A DNA stretch of 64,000 nt from Sordaria brevicollis (GCA_033439795.1 JAUTDP010000010.1:2604001-2668000), one strand, 5' to 3'; positions 14,301-26,083 are shown, counted from the stretch's first letter. The notes: generated from the sequence alone by a model not told the origin. Translations and numbers: made by a program.

Positions 14301-14891
14301 TCTTTGCATGAATTGCATGAACAGGCCCATCTTCTCTTGCAAAGCCACCCTGTCTGGCAAGTTGTTGGAGACCTTGAAGGCGCGCGTCAACATGATGTAG
14401 GAATCGAGCTTGGAGTCGCGATCGCCGCCGGCGAGCTGTTTGAGAGTTGACTCCAACATGTTGGCGACCGATGTGTTCGCATTCAAGGGATCGGACGGGT
14501 CGCCGTTGGCTTCCTCGAGAGGGTTCGGTACGTGGTGGGTGATTTTGAGGATGGACTTGACTGGCTTCGAAGCGCTTCTCGAAAGGGAGACCGGGGTCGG
14601 CTGCTGTCTCTTGTCGCCGTCGATGAAGACTGGAGGGTCTTTGTATTCGGCCTTTGCTGAGAAGCCAACTCTTTTTGTACTTCGTTTCGATGTCGACTTT
14701 GTATCGAGACCCGAAGCGGGCGAGTCTAGGGCAGGCGGGGTATGGACAGCCGTAACGTTGCTGTCGAATTCGATGGGAGCGAGGACATTTCTTGGGATGG
14801 TTGCTGGTGGTGGTACATTATGTGGTTCTCTCTTTGGCGGAGTGGGTGGTCGTGGTGGCAGAGATTCGAGGTTCGTCGTGTTACTGGACAT
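8354..14891 (-). CDS. rif1: Rif1 (Rap1-interacting factor 1), replication-timing/telomere regulator
   Basis: Two exons, 14891-11916 and 11863-8354, flank a 52-nt intron (GTGAGT...ACATAG) and encode about 2161 aa, close to the size of yeast Rif1. The N-terminus carries KRVGF (RVxF, residues 74-77) followed by SILK (113-116), the pair of PP1-docking motifs known from Rif1 that recruit phosphatase against DDK phosphorylation of MCM. A long alpha-helical HEAT-type region of roughly 850 residues follows (for example LESTLKQLAGGDRDSKLDSY). The second exon is mostly disordered: Pro/Ala/Ser-rich and basic patches, then Gln-rich runs including a 9-nt repeat that encodes repeated AQQ. The last 50 residues (NILRGGLNELKAATAAGG onward) look helical and may be a C-terminal oligomerisation module. 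The start ATG at 14891 is the first in frame and sits directly before conserved Pro-rich sequence. It acts in the nucleus. The gene is divergent from ric8. Confidence 0.9.
8661..8710 (-). repeat. 9-nt minisatellite in the rif1 Gln-rich tail
   Basis: About five tandem copies of GCTGTGCTT on the + strand encode repeated Ala-Gln-Gln in Rif1. Further CTG/TTG-rich runs (8556-8590, 8939-9066) encode other Gln and Asn runs. Such coding repeats usually vary in copy number between strains. Confidence 0.85.
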
Positions 14892-16206
14892 GATCTGGAT
14901 GGATGGATGGCAAGCCGGTCGTCGTTGGTGGGAGGGAGGGATGACAAGCCGTATAGGTCCAGCCTAGGATGGCATGCGAACGAGGACAACGCCGGCGCTT
15001 TTCGAGTGGGAGAGCTAGATGGCGAAAGCTCTTTCGTCGCGCATCACAGCAAAGGGAGCTGGTAAGTAGAAGGCGAAAAGGCAATGTGAAGAAAAGATGA
15101 TGAAGTCGTGATGGTGCCTTGGTCAGAAGCCAAGGGAAAGTCAATAGACAGCGAAATGGACAGCCAGAATTGTCGGGTCACCGAAAGCGTGTACTTGGTG
15201 GGAAAATGAAGGTGGTGGATGGTGTTTCGTCTGTCGCCTTGACTTTGCGATTCCAACGCAATAAATTTCGTGGAAAATTGACTTGTGACTTCCTGTCTAC
15301 CACTCCTTCCCTCTTCACTGACCTCTTCGTTTCTAGGCTACAGCGCGGGCGGTGACGATTGTGCCGGTGATGCCAATCGCTGATAACTGAAAGGATTTAA
15401 CGCGGTCGCGACTGACACGGTTGCCCATCGCGTCTTGCAGCACTGATTTACAGGGTTGCGCGCCAAGGTCTCCATTCCACTTTAAGGGGTTTCCCCACAT
15501 TGTGCTTTTAGGTCTCAAGGGATATGCGTTTAGATAAAGGTGCTCTGGTTGATGATGAAGACAATGGTCGCAATAAACTTTCAACTGATATCAGATAACA
15601 ATGATGAAGGAAGAAAACCAGCTCCCACAGATAACTTCTCATGTATGTCCCGAGGGAGTCAAATCACGTTTCTTAAATTGTCTGGTCGCTACTGTTAAGG
15701 CTGAGTGCATCATAATGTGGCCACTACACGGGAACTTGCATGAGCTGCTAACAGGCGCTAACATTAAGCAGCTGGGGCGATTAATTGTTAGTGCATTGCC
15801 AGGTCGTCAAACTCATGAACGACCTCATTTCAGCTTCATAAAACCAAGTAGAATATAGGAATAGTCAAAGTGCATGTTCACGCATGCAAGACAATCACAT
15901 AGATGGAAAAAAACTATATATGCTGCTGCTGGCACACGCTGACAGAAGCTCTGCTACATCCGATGAACATCAAACTTGGAAGGTGGGGCCGCTGTTATTA
16001 AGCTTCAGTTCGTAGAGTTCACCGTCCCCGATTCTTCGGTCATCCAGTCAGTTCTTCATCCAATTTCCCTTCCCTCACCACCTATCAACCACCCACCAGT
16101 TTCACCTAGCCTTCATACTCCTCACTTTCCTCAATTGAGAGATACTATCCCAAGCCAAAACCGAAGATAATTGTCGCTATATCCCCATTTCACAAGCAAC
16201 GTCACC
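14892..16206. promoter_or_regulatory. Divergent rif1-ric8 intergenic region
   Basis: This 1.3-kb region separates two divergently transcribed genes and should hold both promoters and 5' UTRs. Pyrimidine-rich sequence with CA-rich patches at 16040-16200 leads into the ric8 ATG. I see no conserved open frame or RNA gene and cannot place individual factor sites with confidence. Confidence 0.5.
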
Positions 16207-17757
16207 ATGTTCTCAATAGGAGTGTCTGGGCCAGGTCTGTTAGCAATCTCTCACTAGAACCATACAAAGACTAACATCTCAGTAGCCAAGCTCCAAGCTG
16301 TCACTACCATCGTCAACAAGTTGACCGAGGACCTCAAGAGCAAGAGTCTTTCATCAGAGGAACGAGACAAGGCCCTAGAGGAGCTCAAGCTTTATGGCCG
16401 CGACCCTAGAAATGCCGACCCCATCTTTACCAAGGAGGGCATTGAGATGCTCACAAGACATGCCTTCGAGTCCTCATCAGAAACGACCTCACGAAATGCT
16501 CTTCGTGTTCTCTGCAACTCCATGCTGCTCAAACCCGAAACACGGCAAAGATTCGTGGACCTAGGTTATGAGTCAAAGGCCTGCGAAAAGCTCAAGAACG
16601 ACAACTGGGACGATGAGTTCCTGGCCACCAGAGTCATCTTCTTCAGCACCTACGGCACCAGTATCGACCTTGCCAAACTCATTGACGACGACAAACTCGC
16701 AGATAGTGTCGTTGCGAACCTCTCCAGACATGCCACCAGAATGGCCGAACACGCCAAGAACAAGACCAAGGCGGACCCTATGGAACTCATGGCCCTGGGA
16801 GAGACACTCCGTCTCCTGTTCAACGTCACCAGCAAATGTCCATCCAAGGTCGACTCTTTCACAGCAACCCTCCCACATATTGTGAGCCTTCTTCTCAGCG
16901 TGGATATCCCACCAAAGGGGACACCACCACTCGAAGCTCCCCTCGGCCCTCTGGTCAATGCGCCCATGAACCTCAAGCTCGACGACGAGAAGACCCGGTC
17001 ATGTCTCTACCCTGAGAACGCACCCTCTAGTCTGGCCGAAAAGCTTATCACTCTTCTCGACCTTTCCCTCAAATCCTACAAAGAGCAAGAGCTCGACGCC
17101 ACCGTCACCCCCCTAGTCTGCCTCATCTCCTCCATCTACGAATATGCGCCATCCGATTCACCCGTCTGCGACACCATCCGCAAGAGCCTGCTTCCCTCAG
17201 AAGAGGAACGCACCAAGGTCCTCGGCAAGGGCGACACCCTCCCCGCCAGACTGCTCGTCAACATGACCAACCCCATTGCTCCCGAGTTCGCCAGGGCTGT
17301 TTCTCACCTGCTGTTCAACGTGTCGGACAAGGACGCCGGCAAGTTTGTCGAGAACATTGGATACGGTTATGCGTCCGGCTTCCTCTTCCAGAACAACATC
17401 CCGATTCCAGAGGGCCTGGGTGGTGACGATGATGAGAAGGGCGAGAGCTCCAAGGCTGGTCCCAGCACCAAGAGGGCGGTTAACCCTATTACCGGCCAGT
17501 TCTTGGATGCTGAGACGTTCCCGGATATGCCTGAGATGACGATGGAGGAGAAGGAGCGGGAGGCGGAGAGGTTGTTTGTGTTGTTTGAGAGGTGAGTTGC
17601 CCCTGACTGTTTATTGAGATCGAGAACTGTGAAACTGACAACATGCTACAGGGCGAGGAAGTTGGGCATCGTCAACGTCGAAAATCCAGTCGCAAAGGCA
17701 GTCCAGGAGGGTCGGTTCGAAGAACTGCCAGACGACTACGAAGAGGATTCCAACTGA
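16207..17757 (+). CDS. ric8: RIC8, G-alpha chaperone and guanine nucleotide exchange factor (synembryn)
   Basis: Exons are 16207-16234, 16283-17591 and 17652-17757, giving 480 aa. The 48-nt first intron carries a CTAAC branch site and splits a Val codon (G|TA). The second intron splits an Arg codon and removes an in-frame TGA. The protein is an armadillo-type helical repeat protein. The stretches ETTSRNALRVLCNSMLLKPE, FDVVRNLCRLFNVTSK-type EALGETLRLLFNVTSKCPSK and FARAVSHLLFNVSDKDAGKF match RIC8/synembryn, as does the acidic C-terminus (VQEGRFEELPDDYEEDSN). RIC8 binds nascent and GDP-bound G-alpha subunits, stabilises them and promotes nucleotide exchange in the cytosol and at the plasma membrane. 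The start context CACCATG is good. The first coding exon has only 28 nt, so a purely ORF-based gene call would miss it. Confidence 0.95.
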
Positions 17758-19362
17758 GCGGTGGACCGAACAAGCCTTTTCTTTTTGTTGCAAGTCCATC
17801 TACCATGGCAGTTTGGACATGGGAAGTTCTGAAGACTAACGAAACCTAGATCTCAAGCTAGTCTCTATTGTTGATACTGTAATGCTAATCAATCATTTTG
17901 ATACCGGCCGGACAAGAGCTGACGAAGCCGATGCTGGTGATGATGTTAATGCGGACCACCCATCATCCGAGCTACCTCCGGTAAGCATCATGTATCCATG
18001 CTGTCGATCTTTCTTGAACGATATCGGCATCTTGGGAGCTATTCAGGGGCACATGATTCGCCTTGGGACGGAGTCTACTCCGCTGCGGTGAGATGGCAGG
18101 GCTGACAGGTTGGGTCCATTTTATGTCTCTGTCCTACACCGCATGTCCCGGAACCGGAGACTACGGCACACATCACCAACCCACCTGTCACCGATCAAAA
18201 CCATGACCTTGATACTATTTTATAGAACCATCCCCGCGGAGGTATACAAATTCCCACATCGTGGGACGGAAAGTTCCGTTTTAGTTCAGGTTGTGATCAC
18301 CAACAGTGGAATCGGTCACTGCAGGGAGCAACCCAAATCTGAAAGGGGATAAACTCGATGAGATTGGGATCATTGCTACAGTTTCTCAGCTCGTACCGCA
18401 TTCAAACTCACTGGAAATGCGGTCTTCCAATGCCAGAATCCCAGATCCCTGATGCAGAACCACAAAAGGACGTCTCATGGTCCCTTTTTTTTTCCACTTG
18501 CTCATCTTTAATGTCTTTGCTTTTTCCTATTTCTCGCCTTCTAGAACACTCATCCCACAAACCCCCTTTTTATCAAGGTTATCACAAAAGAAATACATGC
18601 CGGATTTTCCAGAGTCCGAATAAGTCGGCGATGATCTTCTTTACATCGTGGATATGTTCACTCACTAAAAAAAAAGAGAGGAGTGGTCCTACCCACCCGA
18701 CCCGACATCCTCTGTATTGGTAGGTAAGGTAAGTGGACGGGATCCGAGCCGAACAGGGGTTCAACAAGGGGGGTGCCGAGCGGTGCCACTGATCCGCCTG
18801 CGAGATGGCCAGCAGTGGACTTGAGATTGCGGGGGTTGCTTCGTTCGGTGTGCTCTAAACTCTACACTACACTATTTTCTGCTCACTACAGCAACTGTCT
18901 TTCAATCATTATTCCCGTCCTGGTAGTGTTCTGCCAAGCGATCATTTCAGTTCCCTACTGTATCCTGCTCTGTTGTCGGACAACGGGAGGGTTGTTAAGA
19001 AAAACAAGAAAAGACATCGGTGGTCTTTTTTCCCCTGGACATCTACCTACCTAAGCCAACCAATACGACTCTACACGTGTGTAGACGAAACACACACACA
19101 CACAAGATCAAATTCATCGACACACCACATACCCGTTAATAACCTTCCCGTCGTCCTCCCACTTTTCCGGATCTTCCTTGCTTGCTTTTGTCTGGACCAG
19201 CCAGCGATTTTGTGTGTATACCAAACATTCGGTTGAGACAGGGCCTGTGACACTGTACTATCAACCAGCCGATTGTCTATTGCCTGTCGTCAGCCTTCAC
19301 ATACAGCTGCTCTGTATCAAAACCATCTTCACCTCTCATTGACATTTCATCACAAAAACATC
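17758..19362. other. ric8 3' region and long upstream region of the zinc-finger gene
   Basis: A 1.6-kb gap between two + strand genes. It includes a (CA)n run at 19091-19104 and a pyrimidine-rich leader before the ATG at 19363. The open frames are short and not conserved-looking. The gap is long enough for a regulated promoter with an extended 5' UTR. Confidence 0.5.
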
Positions 19363-22300
19363 ATGGCCAGTCCCATCGGGAACCTCATCCACCCTCCGGA
19401 CCCTCCTCCATACCGACAGCAGCAGGGGTCAGGCCAAGCAACAGCCGGCATAGACTCGATTCTCCACAGCCATCATCAACCTCATCCGGGTCCGAGTCCG
19501 AATACGATCCACCATCTCGGGCCCGGGCCCATCGGTAGCAGTCGACAACCGGGACCCGGAATCAGCTCCGGATTGTCTCTTGCTCCCATAACTGTGTCTG
19601 GGCCATCTTCTCATCCTATTCCGCAACCGCCATCACATCTACCGTCGCAGGCTCGTCTACAACAGACATCAACACCGACGAGGCAACCGTTGCCGTCACC
19701 GGTTCATAGCAGCCAGCCTCCACCGCCGCCGTCATCATCGAGGAGTCACTCGAATACTCAGTCACTTTATCAGTGTGCTGATTGTTTACGTATGTTTGTC
19801 GTTACTATTTTTTGATAACAACAACTGACCAGGACCAGGACGATACTCCCGCCCCGAACACCTACAGGTATGTTCACTCAAAAAGTCAAAGTATCACAAA
19901 TGTAGCTAACCGACAGCATGTAGAGACACATTGCAACCCATACTCTCGGGAAGCGTTTCACTTGCGATGTATGTTTGCTTTCACCACCTTATCTTTGAAC
20001 CGTCACCTAACACTATCCTAGATCTGCTCTAAAGCCTTTGCCCGAGCCGACCTACTCAAGCGCCATCGCACCAATCATCAAGATGACAACGGCGCCAAAA
20101 GGCGACGAATGAACTCCTCGCCTGGGGCAGGCAGAGTAGCTCATGCTTGTCAAGCTTGTGCGAAGGCGAGGGTGAAATGTGAGGAGGTGAAGCCGTGAGT
20201 AGCCCCCTTTTTTGGTCCCGGTGGTAAATGCCCCTGCTGACAGTCTAAGATGCACCCGCTGCAAAAACCGCGGAATAACCTGCGAATACGCCTCCTCCGA
20301 AGACGCAGCGTTGCATCTCCTTCATTTATCAGCCCATAACCGGGCTGAGAGTTACAATCACCACGATGATAATTCCTCCAGCCAGTCTTCTTACTACCCG
20401 CGAGCTTCGATGTCAGAGAACCCGCAAGCGGCTCTTGTCTTTCAGACACATTTTACTTCTGAACCAACGGATCACAGTCCTATGCTTACGGAAACTGATG
20501 GTTCGCATGTCCCGACTCCGGAAATGATGGAGCATACGCAGACGAATGTCAATCCGGTGGTGGAGCAACAGGCTTTTCAGGTTCCGGCAAGTTATCCGAA
20601 CACGACGACGAGCATGCTCGATGACATGGCCAAACTCCCTTTTTCGGATTTCCTCCGGGACGTACTTTACGACCAATCCCTCTCCCAAGCTCAAGGCCTA
20701 GCCGTGCTCGACTTTTGCGATGACTCCAGCCTGGATCTGAACGCCATGGATTTTGGGTTGTTGGATTACTGGCTGCAGGATCAGCCGTTTATTCCTCTTC
20801 CTTCGCAGGATCCTTTTGCGCAGTCTGCCCTTGGTCCATCTTCGACTGTCACGGCAAAAACAACGACAGGAGCAGCAACGGAAACCGGTGGCCAGGGTCA
20901 AGCAAATTCAGCAGATCCCGTCGACATCTCCGCCATGCGCTCCAAACTCGCTCAGATCTGGACCGACAGTCCTTGGAGGTGGTCACCTCAAAGGACAGAT
21001 AACGTCTATGCCGAGCAGGGACATTTACCTCTTTCGTCTTCTTCTACTCCGCCTTCTCCTTCTGCTGGTACGGGATCTCGCTCCCAAGATCCTACCTCCG
21101 GCATGACGAAACAGGGTTCCAAACGACGACAGTCCCAAATCTCCCCCGATAACCAAAAGGGGCAACAAATAACCCAACAACACACCCTCCACCCCTCCGG
21201 CCGCGACCTAATCCTCTCCATCGTCTTATCCCTTTGCAAATCCAGCTCATCCCAGTTTTCGCGAGTGGCATCCTCCTTCCCGTCAGCAGGGTCGATAAAC
21301 CACTGGATTCAAATCTTTCTTGCTTCCCACCTATGTTCCGTTTCGTCGTTTATCCCATGTCACTTACCCCCCTCTTCTTCCCCTCCTTCCTCCTCTCCCC
21401 ATTCTACCAACCCTTCCACCACCCCAACCCCAACCCCATTCTGGAGTCTCAACTCCCAACCCCCCGAATGGCTAGCCATCACAGCCGCCCACGGCGCCTG
21501 CCTCCTCCCCCTCCCCTCCTCCCTGCAGCACGTCCGCAAATTCGGCTTCGCCCTGCAGGAAGCCGTCCGCGTGTCCATCCCTGCCCGGTTCGAGGAGAAT
21601 AATAGTAAGGTATCCAACCTCTCCCTCGTCCAAGCTTTAGTGTTGGTGCAAGACTTGGGTGTATGGAGCGGGAATCGAAGAAAGATGGAGATTGCGGAGT
21701 GTCATTTGACGGTGCCGATTGCGATGATGAGGGGGAGGGGGAAGTTTACTAGGGGGGCTTATTTACCTGAGATTAAACTGGACCGGAAGGGGGAGGGGGG
21801 GGATGGGGATGGGGAAGCGGGGGAGGATGGGGAAGAAGAAGAGCTGGAAAAGAAATGGAAAGCTTGGATGGAGAGGGAAAGTTGGAAGAGGCTGGCGTTT
21901 CATACCTTCTTGAGAGAGGCGCAGGTGGGTATGACGCAGCTTGTCGGGAACATGAGTATTAGTTACGCGGAGATGAGGGCGCCGTTGCCTGCTTCTAGGA
22001 GGTGTTGGTTTGCGAGGTCGGCTAAGGAGTGGAAGGGGGCGATGTTGGAAGTTGAGGAGGCGGCTGCCAAAGCTGAGGGGGTAGATGGTGGGGAGCAGAC
22101 GCCGTGTTTGGGGGATTTGTTGCGGGATGTGTCCCTGGTGGAGAGACATCACCACAGGCTGGACGTCCAGTTTGCGATTTCTATCTATCTGCATGGATTC
22201 TGGGGATTGGTCTGGGAGTATCGCCAGCTTGCTTCCATCCATCGACCTCTATTCGGCCAGCCCTCGTCGTCCTCATCCTCTACCAACCCATCTACATCCC

Positions 22301-23586
22301 CCCATACCACTCCTCCCAACCCATCCACCACCACCACCCACTCCACCCACACCGAAAACACCCTCCTCATCTCCCGCCTCACCACCCTCCGCTCCTCCCT
22401 CCACCACTTCCACTCCCTCCTCACCACCTCCCCCCACCTCTCCTCGCACGCCACCCCCACCGAACACCTCCTCCTCCATTTATTGTTAATGCACATCCAC
22501 GTCTCCCTCGAAGACCTGCAGCTCTTCTCCGGCAAAGAGGGGGAAGAACAAGCCAAGAGAATCTTCCCCGTGTTACAGAGATGGGCGGACAGTGGGGAGG
22601 CGAGACAGGCGCTGTGGCATGCGGGGCAGGTGCTGAGGTGGGCGAAGCAGTTCCCGAGGGGCCATTTGAGGGAGTTTTGGGCGGCGGGGTGTCATGTGGC
22701 GGGGTTGGTTGTTTGGGGGGTTGGGGTGCTTTGGGGAGTTAAAGCCAAAGACCGGAGATTGAGTGTCGGTGATGCTCACGGGCACGGGAATGGGAATATG
22801 CAAGGAGCGTACGCTGCAGGTACCCATGGAGGAGGAATTTATTCTTCTGGTGGACAACGGGAATATGGAGGGCAACAACCACAGTACGGTATTACTCCTG
22901 GCCAGCAACAGCAACAGCAACCATCGCAGGGATATTATGGGTATGGACAACAACAGCAACAGCAACAGCAAGGGGGACAACCTTATCATCATGGATATGG
23001 GTACGGTCAGCCTCAACACCAGTCCCATCCGGCCGATAACCAGAACCAGAACCAAAACCAGCAACACCAACCCCAACAAATGTCCAGCTACATGCAACAA
23101 GTCATGACCCCTTCTTCTTCCATCACCACACCCGGCGCCACCACCTCCTCCTCAGGCGCAACCCCCTCCAGCGTCGCCACGCCCTTAACCACATACTCCT
23201 CGACCTACCCAACCACATACCACCAGCCAGGGACGACACCCTCCTCCTCTTCCTCTTCCTCTCACCCGATCGTATACCTAGATGGCCCCCAAACCCTCGA
23301 AGTAGACAGGTTCATCCAGCACAATCACGGGCGTCCTTGCCTTTCCTCCCTCTCCCCCCTCTCCAGCTCCTCAAAGACCAGGGGTAGTAACGAAAGCAGC
23401 GAGAGGGGTGAGAAGTGGACGCCAGTTCCGCTAGATGACATAGCAGGTTGCATGTCCGTCTGTCAATCCATCCTACGCGAAAACTTCCCTGATGGATCAG
23501 CGCTGCCGGCAATAAGTGAGAACATCGTCACCTTGTTAGGAAAACTCGGTGGTGTCGCTGGAGTCGTCGGCGGCTCCTCCTCCTAA
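19363..23586 (+). CDS. Dual zinc-finger transcription factor (two C2H2 + Zn2Cys6)
   Basis: Five exons, 19363-19789, 19839-19867, 19924-19968, 20022-20194 and 20250-23586, separated by introns of 49-56 nt, encode 1336 aa. Finger 1 uses C138, C141, H154 and H158; finger 2 uses C166, C169, H182 and H186. A basic KRRR patch and a Zn2Cys6 binuclear cluster follow (C210, C213, C220, C226, C229, C236; spacing 2-6-5-2-6). For exon 2 the second of two AG acceptors (19837-19838) was chosen because only it restores the 12-residue C-to-H spacing of a C2H2 finger. The central region (VLVQDLGVWSGNRRKMEIAE, SWKRLAFHTFLREAQVGM) resembles the fungal-specific transcription factor domain. N- and C-terminal parts are Pro/Ser/Gln-rich, with Gln runs near 22908-22970. 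It should be a sequence-specific nuclear regulator. Its targets are unknown. A cluster of four tiny introns falls across the DNA-binding region. Confidence 0.9.
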
Positions 23587-24367
23587 TATTTTTGAACGTA
23601 TCATCATGAACATGAGAGGTTTGAGATTTAGGGGAGGAAGCGGGAAACAGAACAGCTTTACCTTGCCAAAGAAAGATTTGCATCATCAGCAAGGGAAGGG
23701 AGGAGGAGAAACAGTAGTATATCGTTTGTGTTAGCAGACGGATAGATGGATATTCTCAGAGAGCATTATAGCATTAGCATTAGCAAGCGTTTGGATCTTC
23801 GCATGGGATATTTACCTCTGGGTATAGCATCACCTGGAGTTGGGGTTTTATAGTGTCTGACTTTTTATAATTTAGATTCATGCTCATGTTGAAAATTACA
23901 ATGGGTTTTCGTGGGAGGCGTTTCGTTGTTGCATGGATAAGCTTTTTATACTTACCCCAGTTGCCCTAGAGGTATCCTCACAACGAGGGTCGTGAATGCT
24001 TTCCATGCTGGTGTATTTACGCCTGATATCACAGCGTACCTTTCCAATCGCAAATATGGCGATGATGGAAGATTCGACGTTAAAAGTTGAAGATGATCCT
24101 CATGATACCTCGAGACAGAAAGACCCAAACTTACAGTACTTTTGAACCTTGATGACCCTTGCCTAAAGGAAAAGAAGTATGCATAGCGAATCACGACGAC
24201 CGTGTGGTTCACTTTTCATCTCCTAGAACGCGTATAGAGACCCGTAGGAATCGAAATACCCAACACTTTTTTGCTTTTACTGTCCTTGCTTGGAAGCCAT
24301 ATCCGTTTTCCTTTTTCCCTTCCCTACCCAAACCCTCCCTCCTCTTTTTCCCTTTTATACCCTTTTC
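23587..24367. other. Convergent 3' region between zinc-finger gene and DAHP synthase
   Basis: About 780 nt between two converging stop codons, moderately AT-rich. It is probably made of the two 3' UTRs. I see no further gene in it. Confidence 0.6.
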
Positions 24368-25804
24368 TCAAGCATTCCCCGCAGCCCTCCTCTTCTCAAC
24401 CCCCTCCTGCCTATAATGCTCCGCCACCAAAAACGCCAACTCCAGCGCCTGCTTCTCGTTAAGTCTCGGATCACAGAAACTAGTATAATTAGTACTCAAA
24501 TCATCCTCATCCAGCCCCGCGCCACCACCCAGACACTCCGTGACGGCATCGCCCGTCAACTCGAGATGCATACCGCCGAGGTACGACCCTTGCTCCTTGT
24601 GAATCCTCAGCGTTTGCTGCAGTTCCGAAAAGATGTCGCTAAACTTGCGCGTCTTGATCCCACCGGTCACCGACTGCGTGTTTCCGTGCATGGGATCGCA
24701 TTGCCAGACTACGGTGCGGGCGTACTCGCTGTCTTCTACCGTCCTGATGTGGGCGGGAAGGAGGGAGGAGACTTTGTCGGCGCCGTAGCGGGTGATGAGG
24801 GTGATTTTGCCGGGTTCGCGGTTCGGGTTCAGCGTGCGCAAGAGGGGGAGCAGGTCGGAGGTCGGGGTGGAGGGGCCGATCTTGACGCCGATCGGGTTGG
24901 CGATGCCGCGGAAGTATTCGACGTGCGCGTGGTCGATCTGCCTCGTGCGGTCGCCGATCCAGAGGAAGTGCGCCGAGGTGTTGTAGTATTCCTTCTTGGG
25001 AGGGAGGGTAGAGTCGGGAGGGTAGGCGCGCATGGAAGGGTGGTTGAGGAGGCGGGTTAAAGGTTGCTCGTATTCGAGCAACAGACCCTCGTGCGAGGTG
25101 AAGAGCTCAACCGTGGAAAGCTTCTCGTTTTGGTCGGCGCCAATGGTGTGCATGAAGCGCAGCATTTCTTGGATGCGGTCGACGGTTTCTTGGTATTTCG
25201 CCTTGAGGGCAGGGTCGCGCACGTGGCCGAGGCCCCAGTCGAGAGGACCGTGGAGGTCGGCGATGCCGGAGCCGATGGCGGCGCGGATGTAGTTGAGGGT
25301 GGCGGCAGAGTACTGGTAGGCGCGCACGAGACGGTTGGGGTCCAGCTCGCGCTCGTCGGGGTGGAAGCCGTTGAGGATGTCACCCCGGAAGGAGGGCACT
25401 TCCTTGCCGTTGATGGTCTCGACGGGCGAGGAGCGAGGCTTCGCGTACTGGCCGGCCATGCGACCGATGCGCACGACGGGCTTGTCGGCGCCCCAGAGGA
25501 GGACGAGGGACATTTGGAGGAGAAGCTTGATCTTGGACTCGATCACGTCTTGCTGGCAGTAGCTGAAGAGCTCGGCGCAGTCGCCGCCTTGAAGCAAAAA
25601 GGCCTTGCCCTGGGCGACATCGCGAAGGTGTTCCCGGAGGCGGATGATCTCGTTGGGGAGGACGATGGGAGGGAGGTTCTTGAGCTCGTTGACGGACTTT
25701 TCAAGGGCGGCCTTGTCGGGGTAGTCGGGGCATTGCTTGATGGGCTTGGATCTCCACGAGTCGGGGGTCCATTCGGGGACGTTTGGTGTTGTTTGGTCGC
25801 TCAT
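24368..25804 (-). CDS. aro-8: Class II 3-deoxy-D-arabino-heptulosonate-7-phosphate (DAHP) synthase
   Basis: Condenses phosphoenolpyruvate with erythrose 4-phosphate, the first step of the shikimate pathway to Trp, Tyr and Phe. A single uninterrupted exon encodes 478 aa. Class II (plant-type) motifs are clear: LLQGGDCAELF with the metal-binding Cys near residue 76, VRIGRMAGQYAKPRSS near 111-126, RGDILNGFHPDERE, ANPIGVKIGPS, and CDPMHGNT with a metal-ligand His. The downstream ATG at 25804 (MSDQTTPN) was used because the open frame beyond it has no upstream ATG. There is no plastid or mitochondrial presequence, consistent with a cytosolic fungal enzyme. Neurospora is known to use a class II enzyme as its tryptophan-sensitive isozyme. 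The symbol aro-8 rests on my memory of that gene and is less certain than the enzyme call. A TGACTCA site lies 268 nt upstream. Confidence 0.95.
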   Translation of the reverse strand: MSDQTTPNVPEWTPDSWRSKPIKQCPDYPDKAALEKSVNELKNLPPIVLPNEIIRLREHLRDVAQGKAFLLQGGDCAELFSYCQQDVIESKIKLLLQMSLVLLWGADKPVVRIGRMAGQYAKPRSSPVETINGKEVPSFRGDILNGFHPDERELDPNRLVRAYQYSAATLNYIRAAIGSGIADLHGPLDWGLGHVRDPALKAKYQETVDRIQEMLRFMHTIGADQNEKLSTVELFTSHEGLLLEYEQPLTRLLNHPSMRAYPPDSTLPPKKEYYNTSAHFLWIGDRTRQIDHAHVEYFRGIANPIGVKIGPSTPTSDLLPLLRTLNPNREPGKITLITRYGADKVSSLLPAHIRTVEDSEYARTVVWQCDPMHGNTQSVTGGIKTRKFSDIFSELQQTLRIHKEQGSYLGGMHLELTGDAVTECLGGGAGLDEDDLSTNYTSFCDPRLNEKQALELAFLVAEHYRQEGVEKRRAAGNA

Positions 25805-26070
25805 GGTGATGATGACGGATTTGGAGATTGTGTTGGTGGTGTAAGTGGGTGGAAATTTCGCAACCAAAGTGGCACTTATAATCTTAGCCTTGGAGCTAGC
25901 AGCAGTGACTAAGAATTGACAGGTGGGGCACTATCAGACACTCGAGAATGCCTCTGCTATGGTGGACTATTCTCAAGGAAGACAGTTATGAGAAATGGTG
26001 TATGGTTGACAGTCATGACTTGAAAGAAAAGAGGTGTCCTTATTCAGATATCTTTTCGGATAGTTTGTGG

Positions 26071-26083
26071 GTGACTCAGTCAC
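26071..26083. promoter_or_regulatory. Gcn4/CPC1-type element in the DAHP synthase promoter
   Basis: GTGACTCAGTCAC contains the core TGACTCA (26072-26078) in a near-perfect palindrome, the binding consensus of the bZIP general-amino-acid-control activator (Gcn4 in yeast, CPC-1 in Neurospora). It lies 268 nt before the DAHP synthase ATG and about 350 nt before the divergent HYPK-like gene. A second palindrome, AGTCATGACT, sits at 26010-26019 and holds two weaker half-sites. Control of an aromatic amino acid gene by this system is expected from pathway knowledge. Binding itself is inferred. Confidence 0.7.

Noticed and set aside
22104..22742. 212-aa Pro/His-rich open frame
   Set aside because: An alternative-frame shadow inside the zinc-finger transcription factor exon.
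25064..25912. 282-aa + strand frame opposite DAHP synthase
   Set aside because: An antisense shadow produced by the strong third-position C/G bias of the real gene.
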